64,000 bases of DNA from Algoriphagus limi (GTDB lineage Bacteria; Bacteroidota; Bacteroidia; Cytophagales; Cyclobacteriaceae), in NCBI RefSeq assembly GCF_024919275.1, contig NZ_JANWGH010000001.1:310001-374000 (forward strand), read 5' to 3'. Made by a program: the position numbers and the translations under genes. The notes below the pieces were generated by a model. It was given only the letters and a program-made list of their open reading frames with translations, made no database searches and had not been told where the DNA came from. Positions 53,584 to 62,653 of the stretch are shown in pieces; the first letter of the stretch is position 1, and each line of letters opens with the position of its first letter.

Positions 53584-56022
53584 TTAAAGAAGACCAGAAA
53601 TCAGAATTTCATTTTTGTCGTGCTTGATCTTTATGCTTTTGAGATTTTTGATCTCATGAAAAGGATGATCGTGTTCGGGAAGTGGATCAAATTCTGTCAG
53701 TTTGCTTAGGAAAGCAAAATCTTGCTCAATGACTGTTTGATTTTTTCCATTAACCTGAACTGAATCAAATTGAAAACCGTGGAAGAAAATCTCAAGCTCA
53801 CAAAAATCACTATGGTAGTTACCTTCAGCCTGTTTGAAAGTCAAGGTATTCTGATTTGGATCGTAGCTGATTTCTCGCCGGAAAAAGGCTCCTTGAGTAT
53901 ATTCAAAGGAATTTCCATCATCTTCGTAATGAACGAAAGTACTTCCTTTTTCTCCTCTATATACATGGATTCTTAGTATTCCGTCATTTCGTTCACCTGT
54001 GTGAGAAACGGATGATTGCATAGTGAAAATACTTCCCGACTTTACCATCACAGGGAGGTAATTTAATGGACAATCCAGATAGATTTCCTTTGACCCGGAA
54101 TAAAATTCATCAGAATATAAATAGTACCATCCTCCCTCTGGAAGATAGACCTTGGTAATCTCTTTGGTACTTTCTACCGGCGCTACTAAAAAAGCATCGC
54201 AGAAAATAAACTGATTTTGATAAGCGGAGCTATAAACCTTTTTGTCTAAAGGGTAATGGATGGCTAAGGTTTGGGAAATTGGCAAACCATCTTCCGTACT
54301 TTTATAGAATTTTGAATAGAGAGTTGGTAAAATTCCATACCGGAATTTCATGTAGTTTCTCGAGATTTCCTCCACTTCTTCTCCAAAAGCCCAAGGTTCT
54401 GCATCATTACTATTGATCATCGAATGAGCTCTAAATAGGGGAGTGAAAGCTCCAATACTCATCCATCGAGCAAAGAGCGACTTGCTTGCCTCACCGGCAA
54501 ATCCTCCTACATCAAAACCCGAAAAAGCGACTCCGCTCATTCCCAAACTATTTACCAATCGTACACCAGCAAGCATATGTTCCTCGCTGGCAACATTATC
54601 CCCGGTCCAAGCGGCTGCATAACGTTGAATTCCTGAATAACCAGATCGTGTAAGGATAAATGGTCGTTCTTTTTTACGTTGTTTGATAGCACCTTCCTGA
54701 GCGCTACGTGCCATTTGCATTCCGTAGATATTTCTCGCTTTTCGATGAGAAACTCCAGTCCCTTCAAAGCTAAATTCAATAAGATTCGGAGTGAATTGTC
54801 CCCAAGAAGCTGGTTCATTCATGTCCGTCCAATAGCCATCTACACCAGCTTCTTGATAAAATTTCATCTTTTCACCCCACCAGTTTCGAGTTTCTTCTTT
54901 CGTGAAATCAGGGAATGCGCACCATCCAGGCCAAACTTGGCCTTGATATTCCTGTCCATCAGGATATTTTACAAATAAGCCTTTTTCTTTTCCTTCAAGA
55001 TAAGGGGTGTAATTTTCCTCAGCCTTAATTCCAGGGTCCATAATCACAACGACCCGGAAACCTTTCTTTTTCAGCTCCTTGATAAGGCTTTTGGCATCAG
55101 GAAATTTTTCACCATCAAAAGTGAATACCTTGTAGGCTTCCATGTGATGAATATCCAAGTAAATGACATCTGCTGGCATATCCTTATCTCGGAATGTCTG
55201 TGCCAATGTTTTTACTTCGGAGGCGGGATAATAGCTATACCGGCACTGCTGAAAACCTAAGGCCCATTTGGGTGGCATTTGCATTTTTCCAGTCAGGTAG
55301 GTGTAATCAGAAATAATTTCGGAGAGGGTAGGGCGGTGAACAAAATAATAGTCCATATCACCGTCTTCTGCGCCAAAATACATGAATCGATTGGTGCTGG
55401 CTCCGAAATTGAAAACGCTTTTATGAGGATTATCAAAGAATATCCCATAATTACCTCCCTCATGAGTGCCTAAATAAAATGGAATGCTCATGTAGAGAGG
55501 ATCATCATCGATTCCGTATCCGAAATAATCCGTATTCCAATTGGTGAATGCTTTTCCCCGGCGGTCAAGTCCTCCCGTTTTTTCTCCTAATCCCAAGAAA
55601 TGCTCATCCTTTTGAACCTTTTTGTAGCAATTTACTTCAGTTCCAAGCCAACCAATTCCTAAAGAATCATCTTCATTTAAGATGTTTCCTGAATGATCTC
55701 GGAAGCAAATGGCAAAATTGGATTTTTGAATTGAAAGGTGAATTAGCTCAGATTCTATAATCAAAAATTGTTCTGTCTCAGAAGTTTTGAAGTTAGTGGC
55801 CGTTGGCTCCAATACTACTGCGTAAGGGTTTGAGTCAAAAACTTCCGACTTACTAACTTGGACGCGAATTATACTCTCTCTATAAACTGTGATTTTGAAA
55901 AATCCATTCGTCGCCTTGCCGACAATTCCAAAAGTGTCATTGCTCCAAGATTGGATTTGTCCTAAACCCTCATGCCTTGAATTAGAAAGATTGTGGGTTG
56001 AAGAAGGTTGGGTTATTTGCAT
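53584..56022 (-). CDS. Alpha-glucosidase, GH31 family
   Basis: An 812-residue glycoside hydrolase that releases glucose from alpha-glucosidic ends. The nucleophile Asp is in GVDGYWTDMNEPASW (family WxDMNE), the acid/base Asp in RYAAAWTGDNVASEEHM, and PKWALGFQQCRYSYYPASEV and PPMHS-like GAFTPLFRAHSMINSNDAEPW flank them. No signal peptide, so cytoplasmic, fitting a permease partner. The ATG at 56022 is preferred over a TTG at 56043. First gene of a unit with the MFS permease; a LacI-type palindrome lies upstream. Confidence 0.95.
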   Translation of the reverse strand: MQITQPSSTHNLSNSRHEGLGQIQSWSNDTFGIVGKATNGFFKITVYRESIIRVQVSKSEVFDSNPYAVVLEPTATNFKTSETEQFLIIESELIHLSIQKSNFAICFRDHSGNILNEDDSLGIGWLGTEVNCYKKVQKDEHFLGLGEKTGGLDRRGKAFTNWNTDYFGYGIDDDPLYMSIPFYLGTHEGGNYGIFFDNPHKSVFNFGASTNRFMYFGAEDGDMDYYFVHRPTLSEIISDYTYLTGKMQMPPKWALGFQQCRYSYYPASEVKTLAQTFRDKDMPADVIYLDIHHMEAYKVFTFDGEKFPDAKSLIKELKKKGFRVVVIMDPGIKAEENYTPYLEGKEKGLFVKYPDGQEYQGQVWPGWCAFPDFTKEETRNWWGEKMKFYQEAGVDGYWTDMNEPASWGQFTPNLIEFSFEGTGVSHRKARNIYGMQMARSAQEGAIKQRKKERPFILTRSGYSGIQRYAAAWTGDNVASEEHMLAGVRLVNSLGMSGVAFSGFDVGGFAGEASKSLFARWMSIGAFTPLFRAHSMINSNDAEPWAFGEEVEEISRNYMKFRYGILPTLYSKFYKSTEDGLPISQTLAIHYPLDKKVYSSAYQNQFIFCDAFLVAPVESTKEITKVYLPEGGWYYLYSDEFYSGSKEIYLDCPLNYLPVMVKSGSIFTMQSSVSHTGERNDGILRIHVYRGEKGSTFVHYEDDGNSFEYTQGAFFRREISYDPNQNTLTFKQAEGNYHSDFCELEIFFHGFQFDSVQVNGKNQTVIEQDFAFLSKLTEFDPLPEHDHPFHEIKNLKSIKIKHDKNEILISGLL

Positions 56023-56206
56023 AATTTTAGGGAATTCATACAAAGGATTGATGCTAAGTTAGAAAGCTTCCTGAAACCTAAAAATCGATTTAAAAGCCCC
56101 CAAAGGCTATTTTTATGGACTACTAAAAAATTAAAATAGGTTATTCGATCAAATTTCAACTATTCAATCGATTGCACTTTTACCTATAAAATTTTTCAAA
56201 TTTTTA
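56023..56206. promoter_or_regulatory. Gap between lacI and the GH31 gene with a LacI-like site
   Basis: No gene. The perfect palindrome CAATCGATTG (56165-56174), within TGCAATCGATTGAA on the minus strand, resembles a LacI-family half-site pair and lies upstream of the GH31 start. Confidence 0.5.
56165..56174. promoter_or_regulatory. Putative LacI-family operator upstream of GH31
   Basis: CAATCGATTG; central CG and flanking GCAA/TTGC-like arms fit the LacI-family pattern and the site near 57389. Confidence 0.45.
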
Positions 56207-57244
56207 TCAATTTTTCGTCCTAACCGATGATTTTCGGATCAAAAGCTCGGTTGGAAGGGTAATTGGCTCATTAATTTGTTCGGGATCGAGTTTTTTCTCG
56301 ATGATATCCAAAAGAATTTCTGTGGCTTTTGCACCCATTTGAAATCCTGGCTGAGCAACTGATGAAAGTCCAGGTTCAATCATTGAGCAGAATTGCCAGT
56401 TTGAGAAGCCAACAACGCCGACATCTTCTGGAACTTTAAGTCCAGCATCTCTGCAAGCCATCATGGCTCCTACAGCAGCCATATCATTATTTCCAAAAAA
56501 TGCATCTGGTTTTTGGGCTGGGCTTTTTAGGATTTCAGCAGTGATTTTCCTGCTTTCATCATCGGTGCCCAAGGGACATTCCACGATTAGATTTTCATCT
56601 ACTTGGATGCCATGGTCGGTTAAAGCATCCTTGTAGCCTCGAATTCGCTCTTTACTTATGGTTAGATTTTTTGGGCCGGCCAAATGGACTATTCGTTTGT
56701 ATCCTTGTCTGATCAAATGGCTTACCGCATCATAGGATCCCCGATAGTCATCTACCATTACATTGATGGCTTTCGGAATGTCCGGAACGCGGTCAAAAAA
56801 TACTATTGGATAACCTTGATCAAGAAGATTTGAGAAGTGATCAAATTCTTGGGTTTCTTTGGAATAGGATACCAAAAAACCATCAATTTGATTGGATAGC
56901 ATGGTTTCTATACTACTTCTTTCCCGATCAAACTTTTCATTTGTTTGAGTAAGAATGACATTATACCCTCTCGAATACGCTACTTCTTCAATTCCTGAAA
57001 TTACTGTTGAAAAGAAAAAATGGACGACTTCGGGTATGATTACTCCGATAGTAAACGATCTGCTTTTGCGTAAGGAGAGGGCAATGGCATTTGGCCGATA
57101 ATTCAGTTTTGCAGCCAACTCCTTTACTTTTCGCTTTGTCTCATCACTGATCCCAGGGTAATCTTTCAATGCCCTAGAAACTGTTGAGGAGGAGACATTT
57201 AGCTCTCTAGCAATATCCTTAATGGTCGCTTGTCCTATTTTCAT
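56207..57244 (-). CDS. LacI-family transcriptional regulator
   Basis: A 345-residue repressor. The HTH is at the N-terminus (TIKDIARELNVSSSTVSRAL, with hinge LAAKLNYRPNAIALSLR), followed by a periplasmic-binding-like sugar domain (TIGVIIPEVVHFFFSTVISG; DGFLVSYSKE; ALGFSNW-like VGVVGFSNWQF). It lies between the GH31-permease unit and the divergent SusE/F-GH13 genes, with candidate palindromic sites on both sides, so it is the likely repressor of both, released by an alpha-glucoside or phosphosugar. Confidence 0.95.
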   Translation of the reverse strand: MKIGQATIKDIARELNVSSSTVSRALKDYPGISDETKRKVKELAAKLNYRPNAIALSLRKSRSFTIGVIIPEVVHFFFSTVISGIEEVAYSRGYNVILTQTNEKFDRERSSIETMLSNQIDGFLVSYSKETQEFDHFSNLLDQGYPIVFFDRVPDIPKAINVMVDDYRGSYDAVSHLIRQGYKRIVHLAGPKNLTISKERIRGYKDALTDHGIQVDENLIVECPLGTDDESRKITAEILKSPAQKPDAFFGNNDMAAVGAMMACRDAGLKVPEDVGVVGFSNWQFCSMIEPGLSSVAQPGFQMGAKATEILLDIIEKKLDPEQINEPITLPTELLIRKSSVRTKN

Positions 57245-57588
57245 AAATTATACTATTCCGAGAATGGGAGTTTTGCTAAATCCCAGCCTTTTTGGAGAGT
57301 CAAGATTCAGCATTTTACCAAACTCGTTGAAATTACATAAAAGCTCAAAAATTTTCGATAAAAAAAGTTTAAGAATGCAAACGAAAACGCAAACGATTGC
57401 ATCAAAAGAGAGGCTATTTTTTTTCAACGAAGTATTGTTTTGAAGCGATCAGACATTTAATATTTAATAAGGAATCAAGGGACTCCCTCCAAAGAAAACA
57501 CAAAAAAGCACCATTCAATTGGATTATTCCGAGATTCTGATTTAAAAATTTGATTAACCAAATCAATTAACAATTACTCAAAAAACTT
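57245..57588 (+). promoter_or_regulatory. Divergent control region with LacI-like operators
   Basis: 344 bases without a gene. A double motif TGCAAACGAAAACGCAAACGATTGCA at about 57376-57401 includes the palindrome GCAAACGATTGC. A hairpin-like GGGACTCCC lies near 57480. The long leader of the SusE/F gene may be what remains of a larger locus. Confidence 0.5.
57389..57400. promoter_or_regulatory. Putative LacI-family operator upstream of the SusE/F gene
   Basis: GCAAACGATTGC has GCAA/TTGC arms around a central ACGA, the usual LacI/CcpA-like form; an extra half-site TGCAAACG precedes it. Confidence 0.55.
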
Positions 57589-58623
57589 ATGAAAGTTCTC
57601 AAAAAAATTGCGTGGATTGCAGCTGTAATTCCTGCTATGTGGGCATGTGATAATTATGAAATGCCACCGATTATTCCTCAGACAGGTTCTACTTTAGCTA
57701 ACCCAAGTTCTGGTTCAAGTTTGGTTTTGACTGCAGACAACCCTGAAGAAGTGATTCCTTTTACTGTTACCGCTGCTGATTTTGGTATGACAGGTTCAGT
57801 GACTTATGAATTAGAGATGGATTTAGCCGGATCAAATTTCGCAAATCCAGTTTCATTAGGTTCTTCAACGTCCAATATTATCGAGTCAACCGCTGAAGCA
57901 ATCAATGATGAGTTGTTGTCCAAAGGTGCTATGTTTGACACCCCGACAGATGTTGATTTTAGAGTAAAAGCGAGCATTAATCAACCGCTTTCTCCAATCT
58001 ATGGTGAGACAGTCACACTTTCAGTTACACCATATAATTCAGATGTTGAATTTCCTGTGATTTACGTTCCTGGTGATTATCAGGGATGGAATCCTGAAAA
58101 TGAAATGACCGTATTGAAGTCTGTGAATTTTGATAATGTTTATGAAGGCTACGTTCACGTATTACCTGGTGGGACAGGCGAATTCAAGGTGAATGAAACC
58201 AACAGCTGGGATATCAATTATGGAGATAGTGGAGCTGATGGTACACTTGACAGAGATGGTGATAACATTAAGGTGGCTGAATTCGGTACTATCTTCATGA
58301 AAGTTGATTTGGGTGCAAAAACCTATACGCTAGGCGATCCGCTTTATTGGGGAATTATTGGTGACGCTACTGAAGGTGGATGGGATGCTGAAACCAAGAT
58401 GAAGTTTGACCGAGATGAAAACGTTTTGACCATCACGACTGATTTGAAAGTGGGTGAAATGAAATTCCGTGCAAATCAGGATTGGGGATTTAACTACGGT
58501 GGTTCAAATGGTGAGCTAACTGCAGATGGACCAAATATCAAAGTTTCAGAGGCTGGAAACTACACAGTTACCTTGGATTTCCGAACTCCAAGTGAAGTGA
58601 AGTATACGATGACAAAAAATTAA
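57589..58623 (+). CDS. SusE/SusF-family starch-binding lipoprotein
   Basis: A 344-residue surface lipoprotein (leader VLKKIAWIAAVIPAMWAC, Cys near 20). Residues about 35-150 are the SusE N-terminal Ig-like domain (LVLTADNPEEVIPFTVTAADFG). Two CBM-like repeats follow at about 158-250 and 252-344 (VPGDYQGWNPENE; WGIIGDATEGGWDAET). SusE/F proteins bind starch at the surface beside a SusC/SusD complex, but no susC or susD gene is in the window. A terminator hairpin follows. Confidence 0.88.
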   Translation: MKVLKKIAWIAAVIPAMWACDNYEMPPIIPQTGSTLANPSSGSSLVLTADNPEEVIPFTVTAADFGMTGSVTYELEMDLAGSNFANPVSLGSSTSNIIESTAEAINDELLSKGAMFDTPTDVDFRVKASINQPLSPIYGETVTLSVTPYNSDVEFPVIYVPGDYQGWNPENEMTVLKSVNFDNVYEGYVHVLPGGTGEFKVNETNSWDINYGDSGADGTLDRDGDNIKVAEFGTIFMKVDLGAKTYTLGDPLYWGIIGDATEGGWDAETKMKFDRDENVLTITTDLKVGEMKFRANQDWGFNYGGSNGELTADGPNIKVSEAGNYTVTLDFRTPSEVKYTMTKN

Positions 58624-58644
58624 TTTTTTCCAATCTATTTAATC

Positions 58645-58682
58645 AAACCGACTCTTAAGGCAATTGCTTTTGGAGTCGGTTT
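58645..58682 (+). terminator. Terminator or attenuator between SusE/F and GH13 genes
   Basis: AAACCGACTC (58645-58654) pairs with GAGTCGGTTT (58673-58682), followed by TCTTT. The T-run is weak, so some read-through into the GH13 gene is likely. Confidence 0.6.
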
Positions 58683-58702
58683 GTCTTTATTAATTTACCT
58701 AA

Positions 58703-61501
58703 ATGAAAAGAGTAAACTCGCTATTATTCGTCTTTTTCTGGTTGTTTCTTGGAGCCATGGCTGAAGCTCAGGTAACTACTGAACCTGCAGTCCCCAATGC
58801 ATCTCAATCAGTCAAGTTGATTTATGATGCATCCCAAGGTTCTGCTGGGTTAAAGGATTGTAATTGCGATGTTTACATCCACGTTGGAGCAGTAACAGAA
58901 GGCCCTCAGTCTACGACTTGGTCTATTGTACCATTTTCTTGGGGAACTGCCGATCCCAAAGCTAAAATGACCAAGGTGGAAGGAGAAAGTAATCTTTACA
59001 CTTATGAATTGGTTCCAAACGAATTTTTTGAGAATCCCAATGGACTGACCATTTATCGATTGGGTTTGGTTTTTAGAAATGCTGATGGTAGCAAAGAGGG
59101 AAAAACCTCTGCCAATGGTGATTTTTTTGTAGACTTAGCTCAAGGGTTTACAGTTAATATTACCAATCCTTCAACTAGTCAAGTTTCCCTTGAGGTGGGG
59201 GAAAGTTTTGATTTTAAAGCTGAAACTTCTGCTACTGCTGATATTTCCTTTGAATTGGATGGAGTTGAAGTTGAGAAAGCGGAGTCTGTAAGTTCATTGA
59301 ACTATCAATTCATAGCAAGCGAAGCGGGGACTTTTACTTTAACAGCAAAGGCAACATCGGGTGGAGAGACAGATTCAGAATCAATAACGATCAATGTTTT
59401 TGCTCCTTCGGAAGTTGAGGAGCTCCCATCAGGCGCCAGACTTGGAATAAATTATATCTCTGACACTGAAGTGATATTGGCACTTCAAGCCCCGGGAAAG
59501 CGAATAGCCCATGTGATTGGAGATTTTAATGATTGGAAAATTCTTCCGGAATATCAGATGAAGCGAACTCCAGATGGAGAAATCTTTTGGCTGAAAATTT
59601 CTGGTCTTACACCCAAACAAGAATATATTTTTCAATACTTGATTGATACGAGTATTCGAATTGGGGACCCTTATGCAGATAAGGTATCTGACCCTTTCCA
59701 TGATCAAGAAATTATTGAACAAGGCAGATATCCTGGATTGAAACCTTATCCAAGCGGTAAAACTGATTTTCAAGCTACTTTTTTACAAACAGCTCAGGAT
59801 CCATACGAATGGAAAAACATGACCTATACCAAAGTTGATCCAGAGGAATTAGTCATTTACGAATTATTAGTGAGGGATTTTGATGATCGACGGACCTATC
59901 AGGCTGTTATCGATCGATTGGATTATTTGGAAGAATTAGGAATCAATGCCATTCAATTAATGCCGATTGGTGAGTTTGAAGGTAATTTATCTTGGGGTTA
60001 TAACCCTTCTTTTTTCTTTGCTCCGGATAAATATTACGGCACCAAAAATGGCTTGAAGCAATTAATTGATGAGGCACATGGGCGTGGAATCATGGTCATT
60101 TTGGATATGGTTTTGAATCATGCTTTTGGACAAAATCCATTTGTTAGACTTTATAATGACGGAGACTACGGAGCGCCAACTGAGGATAATCCATGGCTCA
60201 ATCGTGTGGCCAAACATCCATTTAATGTCGGCTATGATTTCAACCATGAGAGTGAATATACTGCAGCCTTTGTCGATTCAGTCAATAATTATTGGTTGAC
60301 CGAGTATAAGTTTGACGGATTTAGATTCGATTTGAGTAAAGGATTTACGCAAGTTAATTCAGGAAATGATGTGGGGATTTGGTCACAGTATGATCCGAGT
60401 AGAATCAAAATCTGGAAAAGGATTTATGATCGGATAAAGTCACATCACCCGGATGCTTATGTGATTTTGGAACATTTGTCAGCCAATGATGAAGAGAAAG
60501 AATTGGCTGATTATGGATTGCTTTTTTGGGGGAATATGAATTTTGATTTCCGGGAAATGGCGAAAGGAGAAAATAGAGATTTCGGTTGGGCTTATTATGG
60601 AAATAGGGGATGGAAAAATCCGAATTTAGTAGCCTATCAAGAATCCCACGATGAGGAGCGGGTTATGTGGGAAACTGTAAATTTTGGAAAAACTTCTCCA
60701 ATTAATCTTCGGCAGCTGGAAAACGCAGTGAATAGAAATCAACTTTTAACGGCTTTCTATTTTGGCATTCCTGGACCAAAAATGCTCTGGCAATTTGGGG
60801 AATTTGGGTATGATGAAGAATTAAACAATGATCGATTGGGCATCAAACCGACCCGATGGAACTATTTAAATGACCCGCAACGGGAGAGACTTTTTAAGCT
60901 TTATCAAGAAATGATTCAGCTTAAAAAAGGTAATGAGGTGTTCAATAATCCAGAAAAAACCACTCTGAATCTTAGTGGAGGAGTTAAGTCCATTATTTTG
61001 GAACATCCGGATTTAGATGTGGTGATGCATGGGAATTTCGGGGTTGGAAATGTTGGGAATGTCCCGGTTGCTTTTCCTAATCCAGGCACTTGGTACAACT
61101 ACTTTACTGGAGAAGAACTCCAAGTAAGTGGCTCTTCTGTCAATTTTAGTTTCCGGCCTTCTGAATTTTATTTGTTCACTTCGGAGCCTTTACCGACACC
61201 AGAGCAGGGAATCCTTCAAGAGGATTATGTGACCTCTATTCTTGATGAACAAATTTCACAAGATGAATTTAAAGTTTTCCCAAATCCGACATCGGGAAAA
61301 TTGAATGTGCAATTTCCGGAAGGGATGACTGCTGCTAATTATCGCATAATTGATATTAGCGGTAGATTGATGCTTTCCGGTCAGCAATCCCAAATTCAAA
61401 ATAATTTAGAATTTGATTTGGGTAATTTTAAAAATGGGATTTATATCTTTGAAGCGTTTGATAACAGACGAGTGCTACATCAGCGCTTTATTAAAAAGTA
61501 A
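58703..61501 (+). CDS. Alpha-amylase-family GH13 enzyme with CBM48-like and T9SS domains
   Basis: A 932-residue secreted glycosidase. Signal peptide to about 24; an N-terminal beta domain about 28-140; an Ig-like domain about 150-235; CBM48-like at about 245-330 (AHVIGDFNDWK); GH13 barrel about 370-770. Catalytic residues: nucleophile Asp in FDGFRFDLSKGF, acid Glu in VILEHLSANDEE, and third Asp in QESHDEERV. The last about 75 residues (FKVFPNPTSGKLNVQF ... HQRFIKK) are a T9SS type A sorting domain, so the enzyme is exported to the surface or medium. Probably degrades starch or glycogen outside the cell, supplying the permease-GH31 pair. Confidence 0.92.
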   Translation: MKRVNSLLFVFFWLFLGAMAEAQVTTEPAVPNASQSVKLIYDASQGSAGLKDCNCDVYIHVGAVTEGPQSTTWSIVPFSWGTADPKAKMTKVEGESNLYTYELVPNEFFENPNGLTIYRLGLVFRNADGSKEGKTSANGDFFVDLAQGFTVNITNPSTSQVSLEVGESFDFKAETSATADISFELDGVEVEKAESVSSLNYQFIASEAGTFTLTAKATSGGETDSESITINVFAPSEVEELPSGARLGINYISDTEVILALQAPGKRIAHVIGDFNDWKILPEYQMKRTPDGEIFWLKISGLTPKQEYIFQYLIDTSIRIGDPYADKVSDPFHDQEIIEQGRYPGLKPYPSGKTDFQATFLQTAQDPYEWKNMTYTKVDPEELVIYELLVRDFDDRRTYQAVIDRLDYLEELGINAIQLMPIGEFEGNLSWGYNPSFFFAPDKYYGTKNGLKQLIDEAHGRGIMVILDMVLNHAFGQNPFVRLYNDGDYGAPTEDNPWLNRVAKHPFNVGYDFNHESEYTAAFVDSVNNYWLTEYKFDGFRFDLSKGFTQVNSGNDVGIWSQYDPSRIKIWKRIYDRIKSHHPDAYVILEHLSANDEEKELADYGLLFWGNMNFDFREMAKGENRDFGWAYYGNRGWKNPNLVAYQESHDEERVMWETVNFGKTSPINLRQLENAVNRNQLLTAFYFGIPGPKMLWQFGEFGYDEELNNDRLGIKPTRWNYLNDPQRERLFKLYQEMIQLKKGNEVFNNPEKTTLNLSGGVKSIILEHPDLDVVMHGNFGVGNVGNVPVAFPNPGTWYNYFTGEELQVSGSSVNFSFRPSEFYLFTSEPLPTPEQGILQEDYVTSILDEQISQDEFKVFPNPTSGKLNVQFPEGMTAANYRIIDISGRLMLSGQQSQIQNNLEFDLGNFKNGIYIFEAFDNRRVLHQRFIKK

Positions 61502-61518
61502 ACAAACCTATCTCAGAC

Positions 61519-62580
61519 ATGAAATTTAAACCTGGAGTAAAATACGGACAGGAATTACGAGACCTGTACGCCTACGCAAAAGAAAATGAATTTGCATTTC
61601 CTGCTGTAAACGTGATTGGAACCAATTCCATCAATGCGGTTTTGGAAACAGCTAAAAAAGTAAACTCTCCTGTAATTATTCAATTTTCTAATGGAGGAGC
61701 TCAGTTTTTCGCAGGAAAGAGTTTGCCAAATGATAAACAGCAGGCAAGTATCGCCGGTGCAATTTCAGGCGCTCACCATGTACATCAAATGGCTGAGGCC
61801 TATGGGGTGCCAGTAATTCTGCATACTGACCATGCCGCTAAAAAACTATTGCCTTGGATTGACGGATTGCTTGAAGCTGGTCAGGCTCACTATGACGCCC
61901 ATGGTAAACCATTGTTCAGCTCTCACATGTTAGATCTTTCTGAGGAGCCACTTGAGGAAAACGTTGAAATTTCCTGCTCTTACTTCAAAAAGATGGAGCG
62001 TTTGCAAATGGCAATTGAAATTGAACTTGGAGTTACTGGTGGAGAGGAAGATGGAGTTGATAATACTGATGTGGATTCTTCTAAGCTTTATACACAACCT
62101 GAGGAGGTTGCTTACGCTTATGAGCATTTGAAGCAAATCGGGGATTTGTTCACGATTGCCGCTGCTTTTGGAAATGTTCACGGAGTTTACAAGCCAGGCA
62201 ATGTGAGCTTGAAGCCGATCATTTTGAAAAATTCGCAGGAATATATCAATAAAAAATATGGAACTACAGGTAAGCCTTTGAATTTCGTGTTCCATGGTGG
62301 GTCAGGTTCTTCAGTTGAAGAAATTCGTGAAGCGAATTCTTATGGTTCTATTAAAATGAATATCGATACGGATATGCAATGGGCTACCTGGGAAGGAGTC
62401 TTGAATTATTACAAGAAAAATGAAGCTTATCTTCAAAGCCAATTAGGTAATCCTGATGGCCCGGATAGTCCGAATAAAAAATATTATGATCCACGAGCTT
62501 GGCTCCGAAAAGGCGAAGAGAATTTTGTGAAGCGCCTTGAAATGGCTTTCGATATGCTCAATGCAATCAATAGAAACTAA
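61519..62580 (+). CDS. fbaA: Fructose-bisphosphate aldolase, class II
   Basis: A 353-residue zinc aldolase splitting fructose 1,6-bisphosphate to DHAP and glyceraldehyde 3-phosphate. Zinc ligands lie in HTDHAAKKLLPW, AAFGNVHGVYKPG and NFVFHGGSGSS; the length and the opening FKPGVKYGQELRDLYAYAKEN fit the FbaA type. It begins 17 bases after the GH13 gene with no terminator between them, so the glycolytic enzyme is probably made together with the glucan-degrading enzyme. Confidence 0.96.
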   Translation: MKFKPGVKYGQELRDLYAYAKENEFAFPAVNVIGTNSINAVLETAKKVNSPVIIQFSNGGAQFFAGKSLPNDKQQASIAGAISGAHHVHQMAEAYGVPVILHTDHAAKKLLPWIDGLLEAGQAHYDAHGKPLFSSHMLDLSEEPLEENVEISCSYFKKMERLQMAIEIELGVTGGEEDGVDNTDVDSSKLYTQPEEVAYAYEHLKQIGDLFTIAAAFGNVHGVYKPGNVSLKPIILKNSQEYINKKYGTTGKPLNFVFHGGSGSSVEEIREANSYGSIKMNIDTDMQWATWEGVLNYYKKNEAYLQSQLGNPDGPDSPNKKYYDPRAWLRKGEENFVKRLEMAFDMLNAINRN

Positions 62581-62602
62581 TTTACGAAGTAAGAAAAGAG
62601 AG

Positions 62603-62632
62603 AAAAGTCACTTGAAACAGTGGCTTTTCTTT
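62603..62632 (+). terminator. Terminator after the aldolase gene
   Basis: AAAAGTCACT (62603-62612) pairs with AGTGGCTTTT (62619-62628) with one G-U pair, followed by a T-rich run. Confidence 0.8.
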
Positions 62633-62653
62633 TTCCATTAAACCTTTATTTCT

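Noticed and set aside
57480..57500. GGGACTCCC hairpin as a terminator
   Set aside because: The stem is too short and no T-run follows on either strand.
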